Shown here: in pieces, positions 24,420 through 32,935 of the stretch | How the letters are laid out: every line of letters begins with the position of its first letter | How positions within the stretch are numbered: position 1 is the first letter of the stretch | Origin: Actinomycetota bacterium | GTDB lineage: Bacteria; Actinomycetota; Actinomycetes; Streptosporangiales; Streptosporangiaceae | Direction of reading: 5' to 3' | DNA: 32,935 nt | Assembly: GCA_003140115.1 (NCBI GenBank) | Contig: PLIQ01000462.1 | Coordinates: 15,083 to 48,017 of the forward strand | Notes under the pieces: generated by a model | Databases searched by the model: none | Told to the model about the DNA's origin: nothing | Seen by the model: the letters and a program-made list of their open reading frames with translations, nothing else | Position numbers and translations under genes: made by a program

Positions 24420-25374
24420 CCGCTGTGCACCCCGGCCCGCAGGCGCGGAGAGAGCCCGTCCAGCCGCGGCGGCGCAGCAGGGTGGCCACGGCACTCGCGG
24501 TCTCGCAGCGGCGATCGACCAGGTCCAGTAGCCCGAACCTCAGCGTGACGAGGCCTCCGACCGCGTTGGCGTTGTCGCGCCGCTTGTCGAGCCACTGCTC
24601 GTCGGCCGGATGTGCGGCGGTCCCATCGAGTTCGACGCAGACCCCGCAGGCCTCATAGAGGTTGTCGAGGTACCTGTTACCGGTGCGCTGCCTGATCCTT
24701 GCTTGCCGGCGAGCCACGGGCAGCTCGTGCGGGCGTTCCACTCGATAGATGTAGCGGTATTCCAGCACGGACAAGGCGCCGCCATCGGCGTCGCCCAGCG
24801 CGACCGTGATCTCCCGGCGCCAGCGCATCTTCTTGCGGGCGTCCATCGCGAGGCGTATCCGGTCCGCGGTGGTCCGTCGTCGGCCGATGGCCCGGCAAAT
24901 CCACGCGTATGCATCGTCAAAGGTCGGCGCGATCTCGATAAGGTCCAGCACGGTGTCCTCGACCCGGGTGCACGGCGGGAGCATGGCCGGGTGCCTGGTC
25001 CGCAGGATCGCGTCTGACCGGTGGATGACGATGCCGGAGATCTTCGCCCGTGCGGGACGTTTTGACGCGGGGACGGTAATAGTGACCGGCGAGCTGGCTT
25101 CGTCGATCAAGCCGTGTCGCTCGGCCGCTGTCTGGTGGCTCAGAACGGCGTGAGGCCCGGCACGGAGCAGGGCGGCCCACAATATCGTCTCCCGAGCGGG
25201 CTCTCCGGAAAAAGTCGCATATACGCCTCGTTGAAGCCGCTGCCATCTGCCGCTGCTCACCCTGCTGCGCATCGCGCGCGGATCGATGCCCAAGCTCGTG
25301 CTCTGGCGCCGGGCGATGGAGTTGCCCTGGACCGCGAGCAACTCGCGAGACAGCGCAGGCAATTCGGTTGACAT
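24409..25374 (-). CDS. AbiEi antitoxin-like/DUF559 nuclease-like protein, orphan
   Basis: A 321-residue protein of a kind common and variable in actinobacteria. The N terminus (residues 1-60) resembles the AbiEi-type winged helix seen in type IV toxin-antitoxin antitoxins: IDPRAMRSRVSSGRWQRLQRGVYATFSG. A middle part (LWAALLRAGPHAVLSHQTAAERHGL) is typical of the same family. The C-terminal part looks like a DUF559/Vsr-type PD-(D/E)XK fold: ALSVLEYRY, then RYLDNLYEACGVCVELDG (VELDG at 247-251), then DKRRDNANAVGGLVTLRF. The frame runs on upstream to 25758, but that part is antisense to rarA. ATG 25374 begins the homologous region, without a good ribosome binding site. No AbiEii toxin gene lies nearby. 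It is divergent from rarA. Confidence 0.82.
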   Translation of the reverse strand: MSTELPALSRELLAVQGNSIARRQSTSLGIDPRAMRSRVSSGRWQRLQRGVYATFSGEPARETILWAALLRAGPHAVLSHQTAAERHGLIDEASSPVTITVPASKRPARAKISGIVIHRSDAILRTRHPAMLPPCTRVEDTVLDLIEIAPTFDDAYAWICRAIGRRRTTADRIRLAMDARKKMRWRREITVALGDADGGALSVLEYRYIYRVERPHELPVARRQARIRQRTGNRYLDNLYEACGVCVELDGTAAHPADEQWLDKRRDNANAVGGLVTLRFGLLDLVDRRCETASAVATLLRRRGWTGSLRACGPGCTAAVS

Positions 25375-25422
25375 GGGCTCATGCTGCCGGGGCACACAGG
25401 ACACCGAGACCAGCACCCATAA

Positions 25423-25466
25423 CCTGTGGATAACCTTGACCCGCAGGCATCCGCCTGTGGATAACC
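25423..25466. promoter_or_regulatory. Two phased DnaA-box repeats upstream of rarA
   Basis: CCTGTGGATAACC occurs at 25423-25435 and 25454-25466. Each contains TGTGGATAA, the exact reverse complement of the consensus DnaA box TTATCCACA. The copies have the same orientation and start 31 bases apart, about three helical turns. A degenerate third copy, GTGGTATAACC, lies at 25486-25496. TTGACC (25436-25441) lies between the first two. DnaA binding is inferred from sequence identity only. Confidence 0.65.
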
Positions 25467-25489
25467 ATGTTCTATTTTCGCCGGCGTGG

Positions 25490-25495
25490 TATAAC
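25490..25495 (+). promoter_or_regulatory. Candidate -10 element for rarA
   Basis: TATAAC differs from the TATAAT consensus at one base. It would place the start site near 25502, about 18 bases before the rarA ATG. It falls inside the degenerate third copy of the DnaA-box-like repeat, so a bound protein could affect initiation. The -35 region is poor. Confidence 0.45.
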
Positions 25496-25519
25496 CGGGC
25501 GCCGAGATAGGGTCGGAGG

Positions 25520-26911
25520 ATGGCCGGATCCGTGAAAGGGGAGGCGGACGGGCAGTCCGCGAGCCTGTTCGATGACGCGGAAGCAGCAGCCGCGAGCGCG
25601 GCCGCGCCGCTCGCCGTCCGGATGCGACCGCGCACCCTGGACGAGGTGATCGGGCAACGGCACCTGACCAGCGCGGGCACACCGTTCCGCAAGCTGATCG
25701 ACAATGACGCGCCTATGTCACTGCTGCTGTGGGGCCCGCCCGGAACCGGCAAGACCACCCTGGCTTACGTCGTCAGCCAGGTGACCAAGCGCCGCTTCGT
25801 GGAACTGTCGGCGGTCAGCGCCGGGGTCAAGGACGTGCGCGCCGCCGTCGAGGCGGCCCGCCGCACCCTGGGCATGAGCGGTACGCAGACCGTGCTGTTC
25901 ATCGACGAGGTGCACCGGTTCTCCAAGACCCAGCAGGACGCGCTGCTCCCGGCGGTGGAGAACCGCTGGGTCTCGTTCATCGGCGCGACCACAGAAAATC
26001 CGTTCTTCTCGGTGGTCTCACCGCTCCTGTCGCGATCACTGCTGCTGACCCTGCAGCCGCTGTCCGACGACGACATCCGGGAAGTCATCCAGCGGGCGAT
26101 ACAGGATCCGCGCGGCCTGAACGGCACCGTTACCCTCGACGAGGAAGCGGCCGACCACCTGGTCAGGCTGGCCGGCGGCGACGCCCGGCGGGCGCTTACC
26201 TACCTGGAGGCGGCCGCCCTCGGGCTGCCCGACGGTAAGAACATCGACGTAAAAGCGCTGGAACGCGCGGTGGACCGGGCCGCGGTCCGCTACGACAGGG
26301 ACGGCGACCAGCACTACGACGTGATCAGCGCGTTCATCAAGTCCATGCGGGGCAGCGACGTGGACGCGGCGCTGCACTACCTGGCTCGGATGATTGAGGC
26401 GGGAGAGGACCCGCGGTTCATCGCCCGGCGGCTCATCGTGCACGCCAGCGAGGACGTGGGCCTGGCCGACCCCACCGCGCTGCTGATCGCCGTCGCGGCC
26501 GCTCAGGCGGTCGAGTTCGTCGGGCTGCCCGAAGCCCGGATCAACCTGACCCAGGCGGTGATCCACATCTCGATGGCGCCCAAGTCCAACGCGGTGATCA
26601 AGGCCATCGGCGCGGCTGACGCCGACATAAGAAACGGGCTAATAGGTGCCGTGCCTGCACACCTGCGCGACGCGCACTATCCTGGGGCGGGCAAGGTCGG
26701 CCACGGCGAAGGCTACCTCTACCCGCACGACTTCGACGACGGCATCGTCACGCAGCGCTACGCTCCCGATCCGGTGGCGGACCGCATCTACTACGAGCCG
26801 TCGGGACATGGCCAGGAGGCCCGCGTCGCCGAACGCGCGGGCCGGATCCGGGCCATCCTCCGCAAGCCGAGCGAGCCGAGCAAGCCGAGCAAGCCCAGCC
26901 AAGCAAGCTAA
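25520..26911 (+). CDS. rarA: Replication-associated recombination protein A (MgsA/RarA ATPase)
   Basis: A 463-residue AAA+ ATPase of the RarA/MgsA/WRNIP1 family that acts at stalled replication forks and contacts single-strand binding protein. Walker [10 protein letters not shown] starts near residue 72, Walker B is [20 protein letters not shown], and sensor 1 is GATTENPFF. The C-terminal tetramerisation part includes [37 protein letters not shown] and [18 protein letters not shown] sequence. The last 15 residues are a Lys-Pro-Ser repeat from a 9-base-like tandem array. ATG 25520 directly follows GGAGG, too close to serve it; the earlier AGGG (25509-25512) is better spaced, or GTG 25532 is used. 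Its position before the alaS group is conserved. Confidence 0.95.
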   Translation: MAGSVKGEADGQSASLFDDAEAAAASAAAPLAVRMRPRTLDEVIGQRHLTSAGTPFRKLIDNDAPMSLLLWGPPGTGKTTLAYVVSQVTKRRFVELSAVSAGVKDVRAAVEAARRTLGMSGTQTVLFIDEVHRFSKTQQDALLPAVENRWVSFIGATTENPFFSVVSPLLSRSLLLTLQPLSDDDIREVIQRAIQDPRGLNGTVTLDEEAADHLVRLAGGDARRALTYLEAAALGLPDGKNIDVKALERAVDRAAVRYDRDGDQHYDVISAFIKSMRGSDVDAALHYLARMIEAGEDPRFIARRLIVHASEDVGLADPTALLIAVAAAQAVEFVGLPEARINLTQAVIHISMAPKSNAVIKAIGAADADIRNGLIGAVPAHLRDAHYPGAGKVGHGEGYLYPHDFDDGIVTQRYAPDPVADRIYYEPSGHGQEARVAERAGRIRAILRKPSEPSKPSKPSQAS

Positions 26912-26946
26912 GCCAGCCAAGCGGTCCAGACCACTAAGGAGCAGCG

Positions 26947-26970
26947 ATGACGCGGACGGGACAGTCATGA
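26947..26970 (+). CDS. Seven-codon leader ORF coupled to the DUF948 gene
   Basis: ATG at 26947 is preceded by AAGGAG (26936-26941) at an ideal five-base spacing, the best ribosome binding site in this gap. It encodes MTRTGQS and stops at TGA 26968-26970. That stop overlaps the ATG of the DUF948 gene (26967) in an ATGA, while the DUF948 ATG itself has only a weak site. Reinitiation after the short ORF is the likely way the next gene is translated. No function is claimed for the peptide. Confidence 0.55.
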   Translation: MTRTGQS

Positions 26971-27428
26971 ACGTCGCCCAAGCGGCCGCGCTGATCGCCG
27001 CCGTCTTCTGGGCGTTGCTGGTTTGTGTAGGCGTCTTCGTCCTGTTCCGGCTGGGACGGCTGCTGTCGGAGTCGAGAGGGCTGATAGCCGAGTTGCGCGA
27101 GCGCAGTGACACGCTGCTGCAACGGGCGCAGGTAGCCGTGGACGGGGCTCAGGCTGCCGTGGACCGGGCGGGCCGGCAGCTGGACCGCACCGAGCCCGTC
27201 GCGGCCAGCATGGACGAGCTCGACGCCGGGATGGCCGAGCTCGCCGGGCAGGTGACCGCGCTGGCCGGCCTGGGCCGCGCCATCGCCAGCGGCCCGGTGG
27301 GCCGCCTGGGCGCCCTCGCCTACGGGGTACGCCACGCCGTCAGCCTGCGTCGCGGCGGCCCCAAGAACCCGCTGCCCGGGCGCGTCGTGGAACGCGGCGA
27401 GCTCACACATAGCGGGGCCGCCAAGTGA
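26967..27428 (+). CDS. DUF948 single-span membrane protein
   Basis: A 153-residue protein with one N-terminal membrane helix (about residues 5-28, AAALIAAVFWALLVCVGVFVLFRL), a long amphipathic helical region (SRGLIAELRERSDTLLQRAQVAVDGAQAAVDRAGRQLDR), and a C-terminal GRLGALAYGVRHAVSLRRG typical of DUF948. Function is unknown. The frame is open upstream through rarA, but the family pattern starts at ATG 26967. The gene is reached by coupling from a seven-codon leader ORF and overlaps the DUF6167 gene (GTGA). The DUF948-DUF6167-alaS order is the one I recall from Streptomyces. Confidence 0.88.
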   Translation: MNVAQAAALIAAVFWALLVCVGVFVLFRLGRLLSESRGLIAELRERSDTLLQRAQVAVDGAQAAVDRAGRQLDRTEPVAASMDELDAGMAELAGQVTALAGLGRAIASGPVGRLGALAYGVRHAVSLRRGGPKNPLPGRVVERGELTHSGAAK

Positions 27429-27825
27429 TCCGCCGCGGCTTCTGGCTGGCCGCCGGGGCGGTAACCGGCATCTACGGCTACCGGCGTGTCTCCGCCGTCG
27501 GCCGCCGCCTGTCTGCCAGCCTTAACTCCGCAGAGCTGACCCAGGGCGCCAGGCTGGCCCGGCAGGGACGGCGCACCGCCGTCAGCGTGACCCGGGAGAC
27601 CTTCCGGTTCACCCGCGACGTGCGGGAGGGCATGGAACTGTATATGGCTCGGCATTCCGTCCCCGCAGGCTCTACCCTCGGAGCACGAGAAGCGCGAGAA
27701 GCACGAGAAGCCCTAGAAGCACGAGACGCCCGACAAGCCCGCGGCGCGCGAGGTCCTGAGCCAGCCCGGGACCTCGCGGTTAACGACAACATCAATTACG
27801 ACCCTCGACCCAAGGATGGCCGCTA

Positions 27826-27826
<1 letters not shown>
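27425..27826 (+). CDS. DUF6167-like small protein
   Basis: A 133-residue protein with a short hydrophobic N terminus ([21 protein letters not shown]) that could be a weak anchor, followed by a basic helical part ending in [15 protein letters not shown]. This resembles the small DUF6167 proteins found next to DUF948 and alaS. The C-terminal 50 residues are a tandem repeat of Ala-Arg-Glu type followed by a unique tail. The repeat uses CGA, GCA, GAA and CTA codons, rare in the surrounding genes. The start is GTG overlapping the DUF948 stop; the stop TAA shares a base with the alaS ATG. Function is unknown. Confidence 0.8.
27682..27735 (+). repeat. Degenerate 9-base tandem repeat
   Basis: Six consecutive 9-base units lie inside the DUF6167-like gene, with consensus AGCACGAGA: three exact copies (27682, 27700, 27718), two closely related ones and a diverged last unit. 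They encode Ala-Arg-Glu triplets. Because the unit is a multiple of three, changes in copy number keep the frame. The length probably varies between strains. Confidence 0.8.
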
Positions 27827-30549
<2,723 letters not shown>

Positions 30550-30642
30550 CGTATTGATATGCTGCTGCGCCCCCGCGGGGTCTCGTCGCGCCCTGCCCGG
30601 GCGCGCCCCCCTGCCGCCAAGTCTGCGTCCCGGACCAGATCG

Positions 30643-31113
30643 GTGAGGGAAGGCGTGCGCCTGGCCGTGGACGTCGGCTCGGTGCGGGTCGGGGTGGCCC
30701 GCAGCGATCCGGGCGGCGTCCTGGCCAGCCCGCTGACCGTGGTCCAGTCCGGCCCCCGTGAGCTGGACGAGCTGGCTAAGCTGGCGGCCGCCGCCGACGT
30801 GATCGAGGTCATCGTGGGCCTGCCCACCTCGCTGTCGGGCCGGGAAGGCACCGCCGCGGCCGCCGCGCGGAGCTTCGCCACGGACCTGGCCGGCCGGGTT
30901 GCCCCCATCCCGGTGCGGCTGGTCGACGAGCGCTTCAGCACCACCCAGGCGCACGACGCGCTACGGCGCGGCGGCAAGGACTCCCGCGCCCGCCGCGGCG
31001 TGGTGGACGCCGCGGCCGCCGCCGTGGTCCTGCAAGCCGCCCTGGATACCGAACGTGCCACCGGGCGCCCCCCGGGCCAGCTCGTCACGCTCACCGGGGG
31101 AGCCGACGCGTGA
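30643..31113 (+). CDS. ruvX: RuvX/YqgF-type Holliday junction resolvase-like protein
   Basis: An RNase H-fold protein of about 156 residues. Motifs are LAVDVGSVRVGVARSDPGG (first catalytic Asp), VIVGLPTSLSG, VRLVDERFSTTQAH (Glu) and DAAAAAVVLQAALD (last Asp). YqgF proteins are proposed Holliday junction resolvases and are linked to pre-16S rRNA processing in E. coli. Starts: GTG 30643 gives VREGVRLAVDVG, the normal family N terminus. ATG 30559 would add 28 Arg/Pro/Ala-rich residues and has no ribosome binding site, but follows a TAGCGT that could drive a leaderless mRNA. GTG 30655 is a third choice. It overlaps mltG (GTGA). Confidence 0.9.
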   Translation: MREGVRLAVDVGSVRVGVARSDPGGVLASPLTVVQSGPRELDELAKLAAAADVIEVIVGLPTSLSGREGTAAAAARSFATDLAGRVAPIPVRLVDERFSTTQAHDALRRGGKDSRARRGVVDAAAAAVVLQAALDTERATGRPPGQLVTLTGGADA

Positions 31114-32729
31114 GCGAGAACGGAAACCCCTGGTCCCCGAACCAGGACCCACGGCCGTTCCAGCCGCCGCCCCGGATCCAGCCGCCGCCGGGAATCCAGC
31201 CGTCGCCCGGAACCCAGCCGCCACAGCCGCTAAAGCCACAGCCGCAGCCGCTACAGCCGCAGCCGCCACAGCCGTTGCACCACGACCCGCGCGACCACGA
31301 TCCGCGGCTGGCCGATCCGCGGCGTCCCGCAGACTCGCCGTGGCGCCGGACCGAGCGGCTCTCCCGCCCCGAGACCACCGGATGGCATCCCGCGCCTACC
31401 AGTTATGACGCAGGCCCGGGCGGCGAGGAATTCTACTCGCCGAGCGGCCAGTACGGCGATCCGGAGCCCTACGGTCAAGACGGCGGCGAAGAGGACTACG
31501 ACGACCGCTACGACACCGGGGACCGGTTCGTCCCCGGGTTCGGCGACTACGGCGACGAAGCCGACGAGGCCGACGAAGCCGGTTATCCCGCCCGTGGCAG
31601 GTCCGCCCGTGGCCGGTCCGCCCGTGGCCGGTCCGCCCGCCGCCCGAGTAAACGGGGCCCAGGCGGACCCAGACGGCCGCGGCGGCGCCGGCTCCGCTGG
31701 ATCGCGCCGCTGGTCGCCTTGCTAGTCATCCTGATCCCGCTCGGCATCGGCGGCTCGTACGTCTACAGCCTGTACCAGAACAAGTACCACCCGGCCGACT
31801 ACTCAGGCGCGGGCACGGGTTACCTCGTGGTCCAGGTCGGCTCGGGCGAGACGCCGACCGGCCTCGGCCCGCAGCTGGTCAAGCTCGGCGTGGTGGCCAG
31901 CTCCCGCGCGTTCGTCCTGGCCGCCGAGCACAGCTCCAACCCCAACGGCCTGCTGCCCGGCTTCTACGCCATGCACCTGCACATGAAGGCGACGGCGGCC
32001 TACGCGCGCCTGCTCAACCAGGCGAACCTGGTGGAGGTCAAGGTCACCATTCCGGAGGGCTGGCGGCTCACCCAGATCGTGGCCTACCTGGGCGCCAAGT
32101 CGGGCATCCCAGCCAGTGCGTACCAGGCGGTCCTCAAGAACCCGGCCCAGCTGCACCTGCCCGCCTACGCGAACGGCAAGGCGGAGGGTTACCTGTTCCC
32201 CGCGACCTATGAGGTCGTGCCTCACGAGACCGCGCTGGGCGTGCTGTCCGGCATGGTCCAGCGGTTCGAGCAGGAGGCGGCGCAGGCCAACCTGCCCACG
32301 GCGGCCAAGCAGGTGCATCTGAGCCAAAGCCAGGTCGTCATCGTGGCCAGCTTGGTGGAGGCCGAAGGCGGCCGGCTCTCCGACTACCCGAAGATCGCCC
32401 GGGTGATCTACAACCGGCTGGCACAAAACATCCCGCTGCAGCTGGACAGCACCGTGCTCTACGGGCTCAACACCTACGGCATCATCGCGAGCGACCAGCA
32501 GCTCACCAGCACCTCGCGATACAACACGTACAAGTACAAGGGCCTCACGCCCGGCCCGATCGACAACCCAGGCGCCGCCGCGATCCAGGCCGCACTGAAC
32601 CCGGCCCCCGGGAACTGGATCTACTTCGTGACCGTGAACCCCAAGACCGGCGAGACCCTGTTCACCGCGAGCCAGGCGCAGTTCGAGCAGTACCGAGCCG
32701 AGCTCGAGCGGAACCTCGGCCAGGGCTGA
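31110..32729 (+). CDS. mltG: Endolytic peptidoglycan transglycosylase MltG (YceG-like)
   Basis: A 539-residue bitopic membrane enzyme that cleaves nascent glycan strands and may set their length. The first 195 residues are cytoplasmic and of low complexity: Pro/Gln-rich repeats, then acidic and Tyr-rich sequence with Asp-Glu-Ala units, then the repeat RGRSARGRSARGRSAR and an Arg cluster. The membrane span follows at about 197-219 (IAPLVALLVILIPLGIGGSYVY). The extracellular part has a LysM-like subdomain and the YceG core. The catalytic glutamate is E417 in ASLVEAEGG, followed by RVIYNRLAQNIPLQLDSTVLY and YNTYKYKGLTPGPIDNPG. The start is GTG, overlapping the ruvX stop. Confidence 0.95.
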   Translation: MSENGNPWSPNQDPRPFQPPPRIQPPPGIQPSPGTQPPQPLKPQPQPLQPQPPQPLHHDPRDHDPRLADPRRPADSPWRRTERLSRPETTGWHPAPTSYDAGPGGEEFYSPSGQYGDPEPYGQDGGEEDYDDRYDTGDRFVPGFGDYGDEADEADEAGYPARGRSARGRSARGRSARRPSKRGPGGPRRPRRRRLRWIAPLVALLVILIPLGIGGSYVYSLYQNKYHPADYSGAGTGYLVVQVGSGETPTGLGPQLVKLGVVASSRAFVLAAEHSSNPNGLLPGFYAMHLHMKATAAYARLLNQANLVEVKVTIPEGWRLTQIVAYLGAKSGIPASAYQAVLKNPAQLHLPAYANGKAEGYLFPATYEVVPHETALGVLSGMVQRFEQEAAQANLPTAAKQVHLSQSQVVIVASLVEAEGGRLSDYPKIARVIYNRLAQNIPLQLDSTVLYGLNTYGIIASDQQLTSTSRYNTYKYKGLTPGPIDNPGAAAIQAALNPAPGNWIYFVTVNPKTGETLFTASQAQFEQYRAELERNLGQG

Positions 32730-32935
32730 TTATGCTCGTCCAAGGTCCGCGACGGTTACCCGCTGATCTCCGCCGTCCCGGCCGGTGCCGCCGATTTTTA
32801 TGCCGAACGGCCGGTGATCCCCGCGCCCGGCCCTGTGCCGTGCTCGACGTGGCTGCCCGCCTATTGGCGGGCCGTGCGCCACCAGCCCAACATCCGCCCC
32901 ACCACCACCAGCCCCACATCCTTCACACCACCAGT
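32730..32935 (+). other. Region after mltG without a recognised gene
   Basis: A hairpin with stem GCCCGCC (32855-32861) and GGCGGGC (32866-32872) and a TATT loop may terminate the mltG transcript, though it lacks a T-tract. A frame from ATG 32732 stays open to the window edge but its sequence is Arg/Pro/His-rich and matches nothing. The last 55 bases are a CCA-rich low-complexity stretch. The shikimate dehydrogenase gene expected here from mycobacterial gene order is not visible. Confidence 0.5.

Noticed and set aside
24409..25758. Longer minus-strand frame of 449 codons
   Set aside because: The first 128 codons lie antisense to rarA and show no family resemblance; the AbiEi-like homology begins at the ATG at 25374.
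26947..26970. Frameshifted N terminus of the DUF948 protein
   Set aside because: The DUF948 family pattern begins at ATG 26967, and the seven codons add nothing recognisable, so a leader ORF is more likely than a frameshift.
32732..32935. Start of a next gene such as aroE
   Set aside because: The frame from ATG 32732 stays open but is Arg/Pro/His-rich and lacks the shikimate dehydrogenase N-terminal motif; it cannot be called from this window.

Overview
The window is a GC-rich (roughly 70 percent by eye) stretch of an actinobacterial chromosome. It carries almost entirely core genes in the order known around thrS-pgsA-pimA ... ruvCAB ... secDF-apt-rel ... aspS ... alaS-ruvX-mltG in Mycobacterium and Streptomyces. 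The DUF349, DUF948 and DUF6167 proteins, the PIG-V-like glycosyltransferase and the EF-G-like gene next to the HIT gene look more like a Streptomyces or Streptosporangiales-type actinomycete than a mycobacterium. The exact order cannot be fixed from this sequence alone. No rRNA, tRNA, CRISPR array, transposase, prophage or intergenic gap longer than 300 bases was seen.

Layout. (1) Positions 1-6188 hold a 5'-truncated HIT-family gene, a convergent EF-G2-type GTPase, then a tightly overlapping phosphatidylinositol mannoside (PIM) cluster: pgsA, a PatA-like acyltransferase, pimA and a LemA-like membrane protein. (2) 6204-8619 holds vitamin B6 synthesis (pdxS, pdxT) and a YebC/TACO1-family gene. 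(3) 8691-11064 is the ruvC-ruvA-ruvB operon, headed by a perfect LexA-type SOS box. (4) 11121-19374 holds yajC-secD-secF, apt, a multi-membrane-span glycosyltransferase and the bifunctional (p)ppGpp enzyme Rel. (5) 19371-22533 holds a DUF349 protein and a membrane-anchored cyclophilin on the minus strand, divergent from a metallo-beta-lactamase-fold hydrolase. (6) 22605-25374 holds aspS and, convergent to it, an orphan AbiEi-like/DUF559 nuclease-like protein, the only clearly accessory gene. (7) 25520-32729 holds rarA, DUF948, DUF6167, alaS, ruvX and mltG.

Many neighbouring genes overlap by ATGA or GTGA, which implies translational coupling. The three convergent boundaries are extremely tight. 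Two of them are built on inverted repeats that contain the stop codons, and the third shares a single CTAG tetranucleotide.

No wholly new multi-gene system was found. The best leads are small-scale: a LexA operator with three half-sites at ruvC; two phased DnaA-box repeats (plus a degenerate third) between the orphan nuclease-like gene and rarA; a seven-codon leader ORF coupled to the DUF948 gene; a palindrome that ends both aspS and the AbiEi-like gene; and a GNRA-capped hairpin with overlapping G-runs at the start of ruvB. The 3' end (32730-32935) holds no recognisable gene; aroE, expected there by mycobacterial synteny, is not visible.
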